A model generated the notes under the pieces. The model was not told the DNA's origin. It ran no database searches and worked only from the letters and a program-made list of their open reading frames with translations. From Pollutimonas sp. M17 (GTDB lineage: Bacteria > Pseudomonadota > Gammaproteobacteria > Burkholderiales > Burkholderiaceae_B), in NCBI RefSeq assembly GCF_025836975.1, contig NZ_CP107548.1, forward strand, positions 3,348,001 through 3,412,000: 64,000 nucleotides of DNA, read 5' to 3'. Shown one piece after another: positions 46,684 through 57,494 of this stretch. The position numbers were made by a program, and so were the translations under genes. Each line of letters opens with the position of its first letter. Positions within the stretch are counted from its first letter, which is position 1.

Positions 46684-49600
46684 TCATGCCGGTGCCGCCG
46701 CGGACGCGCCGCGCCTGCGTTTGGCCCAAAGACGGAAGCGGTCCAGGTACAGATACACCACCGGCGTCGTATACAAGGTGAGTATCTGACTGACTATCAG
46801 CCCCCCCACGATGGTCAGTCCCAGCGGACGGCGCATCTCCACGCCTGCGCCCGTGGCCAGCACCAGAGGCAGCGCGCCGAACAGGGCCGAAATGGTGGTC
46901 ATCATGATGGGCCGGAAACGAACCAGGCAGGCCTGATAGATCGCTTCGCGCGACGACAGGCCGTCGCGCCTTTCCGCCAGCAGGGCAAAGTCGACCATCA
47001 TGATGGCATTCTTCTTGACGATGCCTATCAGCAGGAATACGCCGATCAGGGCGATCAGGGAGAACTCCTCGCCCAGCATCAGCAAGGCCAACAAGGCGCC
47101 GATGCCCGCCGAGGGAAGGGTTGAAAGAATGGTGATGGGATGCACATAGCTTTCATACAAAATGCCAAGGACGATATACATGGTCAGCAAGGCCGCCAAT
47201 ATCAGCCAGGGCTGCTGCGCCATGGATTCCTGCAAGGCCTGCGCCGTGCCCTGGAACCCCGCCTGTATCTGCTGGGTGGGCAGGCCGGTACGCGCGACGG
47301 CATCCTCGATGGAACGCGTGGCCTGCTCCAGCGTTACGCCCGGCGCCAGGCTGAATGAAATCGATTCCGCCGCGAACAGGCCTTCGTGATTGACGCTCAG
47401 CGGCGCGCTGCCCACCTCGAAGCGCGTAAAGGCCGACAAGGGCACGCGATTGCCATCGGCCGTAACCACCTGCACCTGCTTCAACGATTCGGCATCCTGG
47501 GCATAGCGCTCGTCCACGCCCATGACGACATGGTACTGATTCAGCGGACCGTAAATGACCGAGACCTGACGCTGGCTGAAAGAGTTGTTCAAGGTGGAGG
47601 CGATCAGGGACATGTTGACCCCCAGCCGCGTGGCCGCATCGCGATCGATGACCAGCTCCACGCGCCGCCCCTTGTCCTCGACGTCGGTGTCCACATCGAC
47701 CAGTTCGGGCAGGCCGGCCATGGCCCTCTGTACTTTCGGCAGCCATTCCTTGAGCAGCGCCAGCTCGCTGCCCATCAGCGAGTAATCGTAGGATGCGCCG
47801 CTGCTCTGGCGCCCCCCTACAAAGATGTCCTGCTGCGGCACCAGCGTAAGCCGCGCGCCCGGCACGCCCTGGAACTTGCCGCGCAGGCGGTTCACGATCT
47901 GGGTGGCGCTGGCATTGCGTTCGGCAAGCGGCTTGAGCTGTATCATCATGAAGCTGGAGTTGCTGCCGCCCCGCCCCCCGACAAAGCCCGTGACGCTTTC
48001 TATGGCGGGATCCTGCATCAGCGTTTTTCTGAACCCGTCCAGCTTGGGCCTCATGGCATGAAAAGACGTGCCCTGATCGACGCGGAAGAAACCCAGCAAC
48101 TGCCCGGTATCCTGCTGCGGAAAAAATCCCTTGGGAACGACCGCGTACAAATAGAAATTGAGCCCTATGGTTGCCGCGAGTAACAGCATCATGAAGCGGC
48201 CATGCGCCAGCGCCCATCCCAGAGAGCGCTTGTAGCCGCGCCAGAAAAATGCCCCCACGCCGCGCCTTCGGCTTGCTGCCCCCCAAGGGGGCGCTTTTTG
48301 CCTTGGGGCGGCCCGGCGGCAAAAAAATGCCCCCACGCTGCGCCTTCGGCTTGCTGCCCCCCAAGGGGGCGCTTTTTGCCTTGGGGCGGCCCGGCGGCAA
48401 AAAAATGCCCCCATGGCCTTGAAGGCCCGTGTCAGCATGCCCGCCCGTCGCGGCCGGCGGCCCGGGCCTGCCTTTAGAATCCGCGCGCACATCATGGGCG
48501 TCAAGGTGACGGAAATCACCAGGGACACCAGTATGGACACCGACAGCGTAACGGCGAACTCCCGGAACAGGCGGCCCACCAGTCCGCCCATGAGCAGCAT
48601 GGGAATGAACACGGCCACCAGGGACAGGCTCATGGCCAGGACGGTGAAGCCCACTTCGCGCACGCCACGGATCGCGGCGCGCAAAGGCGACATGCCTTTT
48701 TCGATATGGCGCATGATGTTCTCGAGCACCACGATGGCATCGTCGACCACGAAACCGGTGGCCACGATCAGGGCCATCAACGAGATCGTATTCAGGGTAT
48801 AGCCGAACCACAACATCAGGCTGAAGGTGGTGATGAGCGATGCGGGCACGGCGATGGCGGGAATCAGGGCGGCGCGTATATTGCGCAGGAACAGCAACAC
48901 CACCAGCACCACCAGGACAACCGCGATCATCAGCGTGATCTCGGCCTCGTGGAGCGACGCCCGTATGCTGGGCGTGCGGTCCTGGGCGACGGTCAGCGCA
49001 ACATGCGCCGGCAGCATGGCCTCGAATGCCGGCAATTGCTCGCGTATGGCATCGACCGTTTCGATGATGTTGGCATCGGCCTGCCGCCGAATGATCAACA
49101 GCACGGCCGGACTGTCGTTGAAATAGCCGGCATTGAACAGGTCCTCGACCGAATCCTCGACCCGTGCGACGTCCTGCAGCCTGATCGGCGAGCCTTCGCG
49201 CCAGGCGACGATCAGCGGCTTGTATTGCTCCGCCCGTGTCAACTGGCCTCCCGAACTGAGCTGCCAGTTGTAGCGGTCGTTCTCCACCACGCCGTTGGGA
49301 CGCATGGTGTTGGCGTTCGACAGGGCCGTACGCACCTCATCCAGTGCCACGCCGGCGCTGTTCAGCGTCTGCGGATTGAGGCTGACGCGTATGGCCGGCA
49401 GCGAACTTCCGCCGACCTCGACCTCGCCCACGCCCACCACCTGAGACAGTTTCTGCGCCAGCACGGTGGACGCCAGATCGTACAACTGCCCTTGGGTGGC
49501 CGTCTTCGACGTCAGGGCCAGCACCATGACGGGCGCCGAAGAGGGGTTCACCTTGTGATAGGTGGGATTGCTGCGCAGGCTGGACGGCAGCATGCTGCGC

Positions 49601-49944
49601 GCCGCATTGATGGCCGCCTGCACGTCCCGCGCGGCGCTGTTGATATCCCGATCCATGTCGAACATCATGAAGATGCGGGTCGAGCCTTCGGTGCTGCGCG
49701 AGCTCATTTCGCTAAGCCCCGCGATCGACCCCAGCGACTGCTCCAGTGGCGTCGCCACGCTGGACGCCATGGTTTCCGGACTGGCGCCCGCCATCTTGGC
49801 CGACACCGATATCATGGGAAAATCGACCTGGGGCAAGGGCGCCACAGGCAGGAACAGGAAGGCCAGCCCGCCCGTCAGCACCAGCGCCGCGCACAACAGC
49901 GTGGTGGCCACCGGCCGCATGATGAACAGTGAAAACAGCCTCAT
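46684..49944 (-). CDS. mdtC: RND multidrug efflux permease, MdtC-like, with in-frame repeat insertion
   Basis: A 1086-residue inner-membrane pump (family size about 1025). [49 protein letters not shown] (proton-relay aspartates) and [12 protein letters not shown] are typical of the MdtB/MdtC pair. Residues about 513-564, in the cytoplasmic linker between the two halves, are two copies of a 26-residue arginine- and alanine-rich segment containing [19 protein letters not shown]. They come from a tandem 78-bp repeat, in frame. The ATG overlaps the mdtB stop (ATGA). The pump may still work because the linker is tolerant. Confidence 0.93.
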   Translation of the reverse strand: MRLFSLFIMRPVATTLLCAALVLTGGLAFLFLPVAPLPQVDFPMISVSAKMAGASPETMASSVATPLEQSLGSIAGLSEMSSRSTEGSTRIFMMFDMDRDINSAARDVQAAINAARSMLPSSLRSNPTYHKVNPSSAPVMVLALTSKTATQGQLYDLASTVLAQKLSQVVGVGEVEVGGSSLPAIRVSLNPQTLNSAGVALDEVRTALSNANTMRPNGVVENDRYNWQLSSGGQLTRAEQYKPLIVAWREGSPIRLQDVARVEDSVEDLFNAGYFNDSPAVLLIIRRQADANIIETVDAIREQLPAFEAMLPAHVALTVAQDRTPSIRASLHEAEITLMIAVVLVVLVVLLFLRNIRAALIPAIAVPASLITTFSLMLWFGYTLNTISLMALIVATGFVVDDAIVVLENIMRHIEKGMSPLRAAIRGVREVGFTVLAMSLSLVAVFIPMLLMGGLVGRLFREFAVTLSVSILVSLVISVTLTPMMCARILKAGPGRRPRRAGMLTRAFKAMGAFFCRRAAPRQKAPPWGAASRRRSVGAFFCRRAAPRQKAPPWGAASRRRGVGAFFWRGYKRSLGWALAHGRFMMLLLAATIGLNFYLYAVVPKGFFPQQDTGQLLGFFRVDQGTSFHAMRPKLDGFRKTLMQDPAIESVTGFVGGRGGSNSSFMMIQLKPLAERNASATQIVNRLRGKFQGVPGARLTLVPQQDIFVGGRQSSGASYDYSLMGSELALLKEWLPKVQRAMAGLPELVDVDTDVEDKGRRVELVIDRDAATRLGVNMSLIASTLNNSFSQRQVSVIYGPLNQYHVVMGVDERYAQDAESLKQVQVVTADGNRVPLSAFTRFEVGSAPLSVNHEGLFAAESISFSLAPGVTLEQATRSIEDAVARTGLPTQQIQAGFQGTAQALQESMAQQPWLILAALLTMYIVLGILYESYVHPITILSTLPSAGIGALLALLMLGEEFSLIALIGVFLLIGIVKKNAIMMVDFALLAERRDGLSSREAIYQACLVRFRPIMMTTISALFGALPLVLATGAGVEMRRPLGLTIVGGLIVSQILTLYTTPVVYLYLDRFRLWAKRRRGASAAAPA
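48251..48406. repeat. Two tandem 78-bp repeat units inside mdtC
   Basis: Units 48251-48328 and 48329-48406 differ at one base, and the run GCCCCCA begins a third, incomplete copy at 48407. Each has a GC-rich dyad (CCCCCCAAGGGGGC) and ends in a run of seven A. The unit is 26 codons, so the reading frame is kept. It resembles a dispersed intergenic repeat I associate with Alcaligenaceae genomes; that link is from memory. Confidence 0.9.
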
Positions 49945-52900
49945 GGGGCAAGCCCGCCGTCCGCGGCGCGCCTGCTCCGGTACACGCCGGTGCGTCGCGC
50001 CAGCCGGTCGAACATCAAGTAGATGACCGGTGTGGTGAACAGGGTCAGGACCTGGCTGCACAGCAGTCCACCCACCATGACCAGCCCCAGGGGCTGGCGT
50101 AGCTCGGAGCCCGAGCCGGTGGCCAGCATGAGCGGTATGGCGCTGAACAGCGCGGCCAGCGTGGTCATGAGTATGGGCCGGAAGCGCAGCAGGGCCGCTT
50201 CATGGATGGCCGCCCGTGGCGCCAGCCCCCGGGTGCGCTCCGCATCCAGCGCGAAGTCGATCATCATGATGGCATTCTTCTTGACAATGCCGATCAGCAG
50301 AATGATGCCGATGACGCCTATCATGTCCAGTTCCGAGCCGCTGATCAGCAAGGCCAACAAGGCGCCTATGGCCGCCGACGGCAGGGTGGACAGTATGGTG
50401 ACCGGATGGATGTAGCTTTCGTACAGGATGCCCAGGACGATGTACATGGCGGCCACCGCCGCCAGCATCAGCCACAAGGTGCTGGATAGCGAGGCCTGGA
50501 AGGCGCGCGCCGCGCCCTGGAAGCGCAGGTCCAGTGAGGCGGGCATGCCCAGCTCGGCCTGCGCGGCGCGGATGGACTCCACCGCGTCGGACAAGGCCAT
50601 GCCGGGAGCCAGGTTGAAGGAGATGGTCGTGGCGGGGAACTGCCCAAGACGCTCTATGGATAATAAAGAACTGCTTTCCTCGATGCGCGCCAGGCTGCTC
50701 AGCGGCACTGGCGTGCCCGAGGTGGTGGGCACATAGATCTGGGCCAGGGCGCGGGGACTCTGCCGGAACTGGGATGCCACTTCCAGCACCACGCGGTATT
50801 GCGCCGATTGTGTGAAAATGGTGGATATCTGCCGTTGCCCGAAGGCATCGTACAGGGCGTCGTCGATGGCCGCATTGCTGACACCCAGGCGGGCCGCCGC
50901 GTCTCGATCGATGACCAGCGTGGTCTGCAAGCCGCTGCCCTGCAGGTCGTCGACCACATCGCGCAGTCCCGGCACCTGGCGCAGCGCCTGCACCAGTCTT
51001 GGCGTCCACTCCAGCAGGACGCCATGGTCGGGGTCGGACAGGGTCATCTGGTATTGGGTGCGGCTTACGCGGTCATCCACCGTCAGGTCCTGTACTGGCT
51101 GCATGAACACCTGGATGTCCGGCAGCGCGGCAAGGTCTTCGCCCAGCCGGTCGATGATGGACCGGGCGTCGGCGCCACGCTCGCCCAGCGGCTTCAGCGC
51201 AATCTGCATGCGTCCGGTATTCAGGGTGGCATTGGTGCCGTCTATGCCGATGAACGAGGAGACCGCCTGAACGTCGGGATCCTTCAGTATGCGGTCGACG
51301 GCCTGCTGCTGGCGTTGCGCCATCGACGTGAAGGACACCGTTTGCGGCCCCTGGCTGATGGCCTGGATCATGCCGGTGTCCTGTTGCGGGAAAAAGCCCT
51401 TGGGCACCAGCGCATACAGCAATCCGGTCAGCAGCAGCGTGCCCAGCGCCACCCATAGCGTGGCGCGCTGATGGGCCAGCACCCATTGCAGGCCTTTGTC
51501 GTAGGCATGGATCAGGCGGTCCATCCACTGGCCAGCTTTCTGCTGGAAGCGTCCATACGTCATTTCCGATTCGGGCCGCAGCAGCCGCGCGCACATCATG
51601 GGGGTCAGGGTCAGCGAGATCGCCAGCGACAGCAATATGGCGACGGCCAGCGTTATCGCGAACTCGCGGAACAGCCGGCCGATGACGTCGCTCATGAACA
51701 GCAGCGGAATCAGCACGGCGATCAGCGACAGGGTCAGCGACACCAGCGTAAAGCCGATCTGGGATGCGCCCTTCAAGGCGGCCTTCAGCGCGCTCTCGCC
51801 CTCTTCGATATGGCGGGCGATGTTCTCGATCATGACGATGGCGTCGTCGACCACGAAACCGGTGGCGATGGTCAGCGCCATCAGGGTCAGGTTGTTGATG
51901 CTGAACCCGGCCAGATACATGATGCCGAAGGTTCCCACAAGGGACAGGGGCACCACCACGCTGGGGATGAAGGTAGCCGTCCAGCTGCGCAGGAACACAA
52001 AGGTAACCAGCACCACCAGGATGATGGCCAGGATCATTTCGTACTGAACATGGTCGATGGAGTCGCGTATGGTCTGCGTGCGGTCGGTGGCGACCTCCAC
52101 CTCGACCCCCACGGGCAGGGCCTGTTTCAGCGACGGCAGCAAGGCCTTGACGCGGTCCACGACCTCGATCACATTTGCGCCGGGCTGGCGCTGGATGTTC
52201 AGCAAGATGGCGGGCGTGGTTCCCATCCATGCCGCCTGACGGATGTTCTCGGCGTCGTGGCGGGCGTCGGCGATATCGCGCAGGCGCAGCGGAGCTCCAT
52301 TCTCGTAGGCGACAATCAGCTGCTCGTAGTCCTGGATGGAGCGCAGCTGGTCGTTGGCGTTGATGGTGGTGGACCGCTCGGGGCCGTCCAGATTCCCTTT
52401 GGGCTGGTTGACGTTGGCGCCCACGATCGCCGAGCGCAGGCTGGCCAGCGTCAAGTCATGAGCCGCCAGCGCCTCAGGGTTGGCCTGTATGCGCACCGCG
52501 GGGCGCTGCCCGCCGGCAATGCTGACCAGGCCCACGCCCGATATCTGCGACAGCTTCTGCGCCACGCGTATGTCGATCAGGTCGCGCACCTGGTACAAGG
52601 GCAGGGTCGGCGACGTAACGGCCAGGCTGATGACGGCGGTGTCGGCCGGATTCACCTTGTTGTAGATGGGCGGGGCCGGCAGATCGTTGGGCAGCAGGTT
52701 GGATGCCGCATTGATGGCGGCCTGGACCTCCTGCTCGGCCACGTCCAGGGGCAGATCCAGATCGAACTGCAAGGTAATCAGCGACGAGCCGCCGGAACTG
52801 GACGAGGTCATCTGGGTCAGGCCCGGCATCTGGCCGAACTGGCGCTCCAGCGGCGAGGTGACCAGCGCCGTCATGACGTCGGGACTGGCGCCCGGATACA

Positions 52901-53048
52901 GCGTCGTAACCTGGATGGTGGGATAGTCGACCTGCGGCAATGCCGACACCGGCAGCAAGCGATAGGCCAGCACGCCCGAGATCAGCAAGGCGACCATGGC
53001 CAGCGTCGTGGCGACGGGCCGCAGGATGAACAGGCGCGACAGGTTCAC
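49941..53048 (-). CDS. mdtB: RND multidrug efflux permease, MdtB-like
   Basis: A 1035-residue pump of normal length. It starts [22 protein letters not shown] and has [22 protein letters not shown] and [23 protein letters not shown], with the relay aspartates in TM4. GKVGG-type motifs are replaced by [12 protein letters not shown] at the second-half entrance, and [20 protein letters not shown] closes it. With MdtC it should form the B2C heterotrimer known for MdtABC. Nine bases separate it from mdtA, and it overlaps mdtC by 4 bp. Confidence 0.94.
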   Translation of the reverse strand: MNLSRLFILRPVATTLAMVALLISGVLAYRLLPVSALPQVDYPTIQVTTLYPGASPDVMTALVTSPLERQFGQMPGLTQMTSSSSGGSSLITLQFDLDLPLDVAEQEVQAAINAASNLLPNDLPAPPIYNKVNPADTAVISLAVTSPTLPLYQVRDLIDIRVAQKLSQISGVGLVSIAGGQRPAVRIQANPEALAAHDLTLASLRSAIVGANVNQPKGNLDGPERSTTINANDQLRSIQDYEQLIVAYENGAPLRLRDIADARHDAENIRQAAWMGTTPAILLNIQRQPGANVIEVVDRVKALLPSLKQALPVGVEVEVATDRTQTIRDSIDHVQYEMILAIILVVLVTFVFLRSWTATFIPSVVVPLSLVGTFGIMYLAGFSINNLTLMALTIATGFVVDDAIVMIENIARHIEEGESALKAALKGASQIGFTLVSLTLSLIAVLIPLLFMSDVIGRLFREFAITLAVAILLSLAISLTLTPMMCARLLRPESEMTYGRFQQKAGQWMDRLIHAYDKGLQWVLAHQRATLWVALGTLLLTGLLYALVPKGFFPQQDTGMIQAISQGPQTVSFTSMAQRQQQAVDRILKDPDVQAVSSFIGIDGTNATLNTGRMQIALKPLGERGADARSIIDRLGEDLAALPDIQVFMQPVQDLTVDDRVSRTQYQMTLSDPDHGVLLEWTPRLVQALRQVPGLRDVVDDLQGSGLQTTLVIDRDAAARLGVSNAAIDDALYDAFGQRQISTIFTQSAQYRVVLEVASQFRQSPRALAQIYVPTTSGTPVPLSSLARIEESSSLLSIERLGQFPATTISFNLAPGMALSDAVESIRAAQAELGMPASLDLRFQGAARAFQASLSSTLWLMLAAVAAMYIVLGILYESYIHPVTILSTLPSAAIGALLALLISGSELDMIGVIGIILLIGIVKKNAIMMIDFALDAERTRGLAPRAAIHEAALLRFRPILMTTLAALFSAIPLMLATGSGSELRQPLGLVMVGGLLCSQVLTLFTTPVIYLMFDRLARRTGVYRSRRAADGGLAP

Positions 53049-53057
53049 GGTGGTTCC

Positions 53058-54329
53058 CTAATGCGCCCGGCGGGGAGCGGCCGCCTCCGGATGGGCGCCC
53101 GCGCCTGCCGCCAGGCCAGCCGGCGCGACCGGCGGGGCGCTGGACTGGGGGTCGGTAACGATGTCGACCGCCGCGCCTTCGCGCAGGCGATCCAGCCCTT
53201 CTATCACCACGCGCTGGCCTGCGCTCAGCCCCGACTCGACCGCGATGCGCTTGTCGTCGACCCGCCCGGTGACAATGCGTTGAATGTGTACCTTGTCGCT
53301 TTCATCGACCACGTAGACAAAGGCTCCGATGGAACCTTGCTGGACAGCCATGGTGGGAACCAGCAGCGATTGGGCGGTGTCCACGCGCAGCCTGACGTTG
53401 ACGAACTGATTGGGAAACAGGGATTCGTCCTCGTTGGCGAAACGGGCCTTGAACTTGACCGTGCCGGTGGCGACATCGATCTGGTTGTCGACGGACATCA
53501 GTTCTCCTGTGGCGATCTTGCGCAGGTCGTCGCGGTCGTACAGATCGACCGCCAGGGTTTTTCCGGCGCGCAGCTGGGCCAGGACCTCGGGCAGCTGCGC
53601 CTGCGGCAGCGTGAACACCACGGAAATCGGCTGGGTCTGTGTGATGACCACAAGCCCATCCGTATTCGAGGCATTGACCATATTGCCCTCGTCGACCTTG
53701 CGCAAACCCAGGCGCCCCGATATGGGCGCGGTGATGCGCGTGAAATCCAGTTGCAGGCGGGCGCTGTCGACGGCGGCCTGGTCGCTTTTGCGCGAACCCA
53801 GGAATTGCTGGACCAGGGCGGCTTGCGCATCCACCTGCTGCTTGGCGATGGAGTTTTGCTTGAACAGCAACTGATAGCGCTGCAAATCGCGCTGGGCATT
53901 CTTGAGCTGGGCTTCGTTCTGCTTTTGCTGGCCCAGGGCCTGGTCCAGCTGGACCTGATAGGTGCGCGGATCGATCTGCGCGAGCAACTCGCCGGCATTC
54001 ACCTTCTGGCCGTCGGAAAAGAATATTTTTTGCAGCTCTCCATCCACACGGCTGCGCACCGTGACCGTATTGAAGGCGGTCACCGTTCCGATGGCTTTTA
54101 GCGTGTGCTGTATGGGGCCTTGCTGAACGGTCGCCACGCGAACCGGCGTCTTCATATTGGCCATGGCGGCCATGCGGTTGACGCCCGAAGCCGGCCGCCC
54201 CCCGGTCGACGAACCGGCGCCGCGCCCGGCAAACCAGTATGCACCGGCGGCCAGCAGGACAAGGACAAGAACGAGCCATGGCCAGCGGCGCTGGCCGGAC
54301 CGATGAGTTACGGAGCGGGGTTCCGCCAT
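53058..54329 (-). CDS. mdtA: RND efflux periplasmic adaptor (membrane fusion protein), MdtA-like
   Basis: A 423-residue adaptor. One N-terminal membrane anchor (WPWLVLVLVLLAAGAYWFAG) precedes a lipoyl half (GTVTAFNTVTVRSRVDGELQKIFFSDGQKVNAGELLAQIDP) and a coiled-coil hairpin of about 75 residues (QALGQQKQNEAQLKNAQRDLQRYQLLF ...). The second lipoyl half is ITAPISGRLGLRKVDEGNMV, and beta-barrel and membrane-proximal domains follow. The start at 54329 has GGAGAA 6 bases upstream. It is the first gene of mdtA-mdtB-mdtC-OMF. No dedicated regulator adjoins the operon. Confidence 0.94.
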   Translation of the reverse strand: MAEPRSVTHRSGQRRWPWLVLVLVLLAAGAYWFAGRGAGSSTGGRPASGVNRMAAMANMKTPVRVATVQQGPIQHTLKAIGTVTAFNTVTVRSRVDGELQKIFFSDGQKVNAGELLAQIDPRTYQVQLDQALGQQKQNEAQLKNAQRDLQRYQLLFKQNSIAKQQVDAQAALVQQFLGSRKSDQAAVDSARLQLDFTRITAPISGRLGLRKVDEGNMVNASNTDGLVVITQTQPISVVFTLPQAQLPEVLAQLRAGKTLAVDLYDRDDLRKIATGELMSVDNQIDVATGTVKFKARFANEDESLFPNQFVNVRLRVDTAQSLLVPTMAVQQGSIGAFVYVVDESDKVHIQRIVTGRVDDKRIAVESGLSAGQRVVIEGLDRLREGAAVDIVTDPQSSAPPVAPAGLAAGAGAHPEAAAPRRAH

Positions 54330-54495
54330 GCAAGGTTCTCCGGGTTCGAACGAAACAGGCGACATTTTCGCCTATTGACGGCCACAGGAACACAGAAATT
54401 GCGGATTTGAAATGGAACGCAACAACTATTGAAACGCGGCGAAAACGATGGCGTCTGAAGCAAGCCGCCTGTCGGCCGCCCTGCCACGCCCGAAC

Positions 54496-55248
54496 TTAGA
54501 CGTTGCAGCGAGCCAGCTTGAAGGACACGTCGTTGGTGACGGGTTGCGGCTTGAGCTCACGGTCTTGTGATGCAAACCGGACCCATATTACGTACTTGTT
54601 GGCGCTCATTTCGGGGAAGATGTTCAGCGCCGTGTCGACCCAGACCCGCAATAACTGGAAGACCTTGCCGCCCAGCATTTCCTGGTAGGCGCCCTGCCGG
54701 GCCACCAGATCGACCACATCGCCCGAGTCGCGCAGCATGCGCAGGATAAGCGCCAGGCCTTTATAGAGAGGCAGGAAAGGCGTGATCCATCGGTGCAGAT
54801 CGGTGGATCGCACTTCGGGGGGTTTGATCTGCCAGGAAAAATAGGAAGGCATATCGACCTGCGACGACCCGCCCGGCACGGCAATGCGGCCGCGCAGGCT
54901 GGCCAGCCATTCGTTGTCGCGCAATTCCTGGCCTATGCGGCCCTGGGCGCCCAGTTCGGCGGCCGCCCCCTGTATCTCGGCCAGCATGGTGTCCAGCGTT
55001 CGGGCATCGACGTCGGGATGCTGGCGCAGCGCGCCCAGCGCCACCCGCTGCCGTTCGAGGTCCTGCAGTACAGCTCCGCGCAGATCGGTACGGTCGCAGA
55101 TGTCGAGAAGATCGAACAGCGTGGCGACCGAAATCTGGTGATGGTGGACGTCGGTCCCTTTGGCGAAAAAGAACAACCTGTCGAACAGGTGCTCGACTCT
55201 TAATAGAGACCGTACGCGCTCGTTGCAAGGGTATTCATAAAGAATCAC
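54496..55248 (-). CDS. zapD: Cell division protein ZapD
   Basis: A 250-residue FtsZ-associated protein. ILYEYPCNERVRSLLRVEHLF at the N-terminus, HQISVATLFDLLDICDRTDLRG, and the beta-domain SYFSWQIKPPEVRSTDLHRWITPFLPLYKGLALILRMLRDSG are all family blocks. ZapD cross-links FtsZ filaments at midcell. The start is GTG at 55248. Canonically it lies between coaE and yacG; here the RND operon follows instead. No yacG-like zinc protein is visible downstream. Confidence 0.95.
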   Translation of the reverse strand: MILYEYPCNERVRSLLRVEHLFDRLFFFAKGTDVHHHQISVATLFDLLDICDRTDLRGAVLQDLERQRVALGALRQHPDVDARTLDTMLAEIQGAAAELGAQGRIGQELRDNEWLASLRGRIAVPGGSSQVDMPSYFSWQIKPPEVRSTDLHRWITPFLPLYKGLALILRMLRDSGDVVDLVARQGAYQEMLGGKVFQLLRVWVDTALNIFPEMSANKYVIWVRFASQDRELKPQPVTNDVSFKLARCNV

Positions 55249-55301
55249 GCGACCAAAAACCTTTTCAATGACTAGGAACGACTACCGGAAGAGCGGCCAG
55301 C

Positions 55302-55907
55302 CTATTGCCGTGCCAGAACGCACCAGGCATCGTGCAGTTCCCGGGCGCGGCGCACGAGGTCATCGAGACTGGTGTGTCCGTCGTTGAGAACGACGTCGTC
55401 GGCAACAGCCAAACGCGCCTCTCGTGACGCTTGTGCTGACATGATACGCGCAATAGCCTCTGGCGTCAGCCCACTGCGGGCCTGCACTCTTTTGACCTGA
55501 GTTTCGGGGTCGCAATCGACGACGCAGATGCGATCTACCCGCCCTTGCCAGCGCCCCGATTCGACCAGCAACGGCACCACGAAGACAAGATAACATCCTT
55601 GCGCCGAGGCAGCTCTTTTTTGTGTAACCGAACTTATCAAAGGATGAATAATTGATTCGAGTCGCTGCCGGGCCAAGGGACTTTCGAAGACCAGCTCGCG
55701 CATGGCCTGCCGGTCGAGCGCGCCGGTGGGTGCAATGATGTCGGGGCCGAATTCATGCCGGATCGCCTCGATTGCGGCGCCACCCGGCGCAGTCAGCTCA
55801 TGCGCAATGACGTCGGTATCGATGACGGCGGCGCCCCACTCGGCGAATAGATCCGCAACACGGCTTTTGCCGGAACCTATTCCACCAGTCAGGCCAATTT
55901 TGTACAC
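55302..55907 (-). CDS. coaE: Dephospho-CoA kinase
   Basis: A 201-residue P-loop kinase catalysing the last step of CoA synthesis. KIGLTGGIGSGKSRVADLF is the Walker A block. DTDVIAHELTAPGGAAIEAI is the substrate block, FVVPLLVE the core strand, and VVDCDPETQVKRVQAR the lid region. The start is a GTG at 55907 with GAGGTG 5 bases upstream. The open frame further upstream runs into the prepilin peptidase gene in another frame. It follows that gene by 13 bp. Confidence 0.95.
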   Translation of the reverse strand: MYKIGLTGGIGSGKSRVADLFAEWGAAVIDTDVIAHELTAPGGAAIEAIRHEFGPDIIAPTGALDRQAMRELVFESPLARQRLESIIHPLISSVTQKRAASAQGCYLVFVVPLLVESGRWQGRVDRICVVDCDPETQVKRVQARSGLTPEAIARIMSAQASREARLAVADDVVLNDGHTSLDDLVRRARELHDAWCVLARQ

Positions 55908-55920
55908 AGCTGCACCTCGG

Positions 55921-56739
55921 CTAGCAAAACCACGAATGTACCGCAGTCGCGTGCAGGAAAACACCGGCGCCGCCCACTGCCAGAAAAGGGCCGAATGGAT
56001 AAGCGCCCCGGGGCCGCAGCGACCTCTGCCGCCACATGGCAAAGGCCAGGCCTGCCATGCAGGCCAGCAGGAGCGCCCAAGGCAAGGGCTGCCAGCCCAT
56101 CCAGGCGCCCAATGCCGCAAGCAGCTTGAGGTCGCCATGGCCCATGGCATCACGGCCGCTCAGCCACTTGAAAGCGCCCAGCAGGCACCACAGGAAACCG
56201 TAGCCCAGCATGACGCCCGCCAACGCGTCGTGCAAAGCCGGGCCCTCGCCCGCCCATGCGACGCCAAGGCCCAGCCACAGCAAAGGCTGGGTCAGCGCGT
56301 CGGGCAGCAGGCCGGTTTGGGCGTCGATGCGCGCCGCCAGCAGCAACAAGATACCGGCCAGCGCGGCGGCAAGGAAATAAGCGCCCGGCCCATGCCGGAC
56401 AAACAGCAGGAAAAAGCCCGTCGCCATGCACAGCGCGGCGGACATGGAGAAGCCGTAGGCGGGGCTGAATGCAAGCGCCCCTGGGCGGCCTTTCGCGGCC
56501 ATGCGGGCCCCATCGGCCTCGACGCCGCCGCCCATTCGGCCTGCCGGCACCAGGGCCTCGCCCAATGACAGCGCCATGCTGCGGGCATCGGCGGCTTCGC
56601 CGGCATCGATCCTGCGCCGGTAAGCCAGGGCCACACGGCCGCAGCAAGCGCTGAGCACGACGCCGGCGGCGGCCACCGCGGCGGCCGATGCATGCAAGGC
56701 GAGGGTGGCTGGCAAATCCGGCAAGGTCCGGTCTCCCAA
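55921..56739 (-). CDS. A24 prepilin peptidase with degenerate methyltransferase region
   Basis: A 272-residue polytopic aspartyl protease. ARIDAQTGLLPDALTQPLLWLGL carries the first catalytic aspartate, and MGHGDLKLLAALGAWMGW (GxGDxKL) the second. The N-terminal part normally has a GSFLNVVIxRLP loop and a tetracysteine zinc site in PilD. Here it reads VVLSACCGRVALAYRRRIDAG with no CxxC pair, so N-methylation may be lost. It probably still cleaves type IV prepilin leaders. The position upstream of coaE matches pilD in related bacteria. pilB and pilC are not adjacent; a lipoprotein gene is divergent. Confidence 0.85.
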   Translation of the reverse strand: MGDRTLPDLPATLALHASAAAVAAAGVVLSACCGRVALAYRRRIDAGEAADARSMALSLGEALVPAGRMGGGVEADGARMAAKGRPGALAFSPAYGFSMSAALCMATGFFLLFVRHGPGAYFLAAALAGILLLLAARIDAQTGLLPDALTQPLLWLGLGVAWAGEGPALHDALAGVMLGYGFLWCLLGAFKWLSGRDAMGHGDLKLLAALGAWMGWQPLPWALLLACMAGLAFAMWRQRSLRPRGAYPFGPFLAVGGAGVFLHATAVHSWFC

Positions 56740-56816
56740 GGTGAATTCACCGTTTTACGGCGGTGGCAATTAGTGCGTAGAATGCATGTTCCTGGCCCTA
56801 CTGTCGATGGAACATT

Positions 56817-57476
56817 ATGTCTCGTTCAATTTCGCTCATTCAATGCCTCAGCGGCAAAACCCTGAGTGCCATGGCATTGGCGCTGCTGCTGGCCGGCTGC
56901 GCCCAGCAACGCGCGCCCAGCTACTACGAAACCCCGCATGACAGCACCGAGGCCGATGCGCAGAGCCAGGCCCAGGGCCGCAGCGGCGCGCGCGCGCCGT
57001 CGCAGATACAGCTGGGCTTCGGGGCCGACCAGAAAGCCGGCAAGCAACAAGCGGGGCAGGAAGCCGCCGGCGAGCAAACCGTAATAAAGGCGCGCCCCCT
57101 GGCCGAGGCCAAGACCTTTCTGGGTACCATACCTTGCATGGCCGGCGTTGCGGCATGCTCGGCGCAGCGCCTGACGCTGACACTGGCGCCGGGCGGAGAG
57201 TGGCGCTCGCGGGCCGTCATGCTGGACAAGCCCGATGCCAGGCACAACATTATTCAGCAGGGCTGCTGGGATGTAATCGGCACACAGCCCTTGCGCATCG
57301 TGCTCAAGCTGAACGAGCAGGCCAGCATGGCCAGCCTGACCTTCGTGAATGACAACGTGATGCGCATCGATGTCATCAACAATGCCAAGCCCACGCTGGA
57401 ATACCGGCTGACCCGCCAGGCGGACATCGACGCCATCGACGAGCTGGCCGCCAAGGCGCCGCTGCACTGCGGCTGA
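56817..57476 (+). CDS. NlpE-like lipoprotein
   Basis: A 219-residue lipoprotein: signal MALALLLAGC with lipobox LAGC (cysteine about 28), then a low-complexity Q/A-rich linker (30-90). The C-terminal domain starts FLGTIPCMAGVAACSAQRLTLTLAPGGEW, close to the FxGTxPCADCxG block of NlpE N-terminal domains, though the second CxxC is spread (CMAGVAAC). NlpE activates envelope stress signalling on copper or adhesion in enterobacteria; this role is not established here. Neighbours give no clear operon. Confidence 0.75.
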   Translation: MSRSISLIQCLSGKTLSAMALALLLAGCAQQRAPSYYETPHDSTEADAQSQAQGRSGARAPSQIQLGFGADQKAGKQQAGQEAAGEQTVIKARPLAEAKTFLGTIPCMAGVAACSAQRLTLTLAPGGEWRSRAVMLDKPDARHNIIQQGCWDVIGTQPLRIVLKLNEQASMASLTFVNDNVMRIDVINNAKPTLEYRLTRQADIDAIDELAAKAPLHCG

Positions 57477-57494
57477 AGCCGCCGAGGCGATGCG

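Noticed and set aside
47153-48811. 552-codon open frame on the minus strand
   Set aside because: It overlaps mdtC in another frame, and mdtC has all RND motifs. The Arg/Gly/His-rich translation is a shadow.
51471-54101. 876-codon open frame on the plus strand
   Set aside because: It is antisense to mdtB/mdtA, full of Q/H/R/G runs from high-GC shadow coding, and has no recognisable domain.
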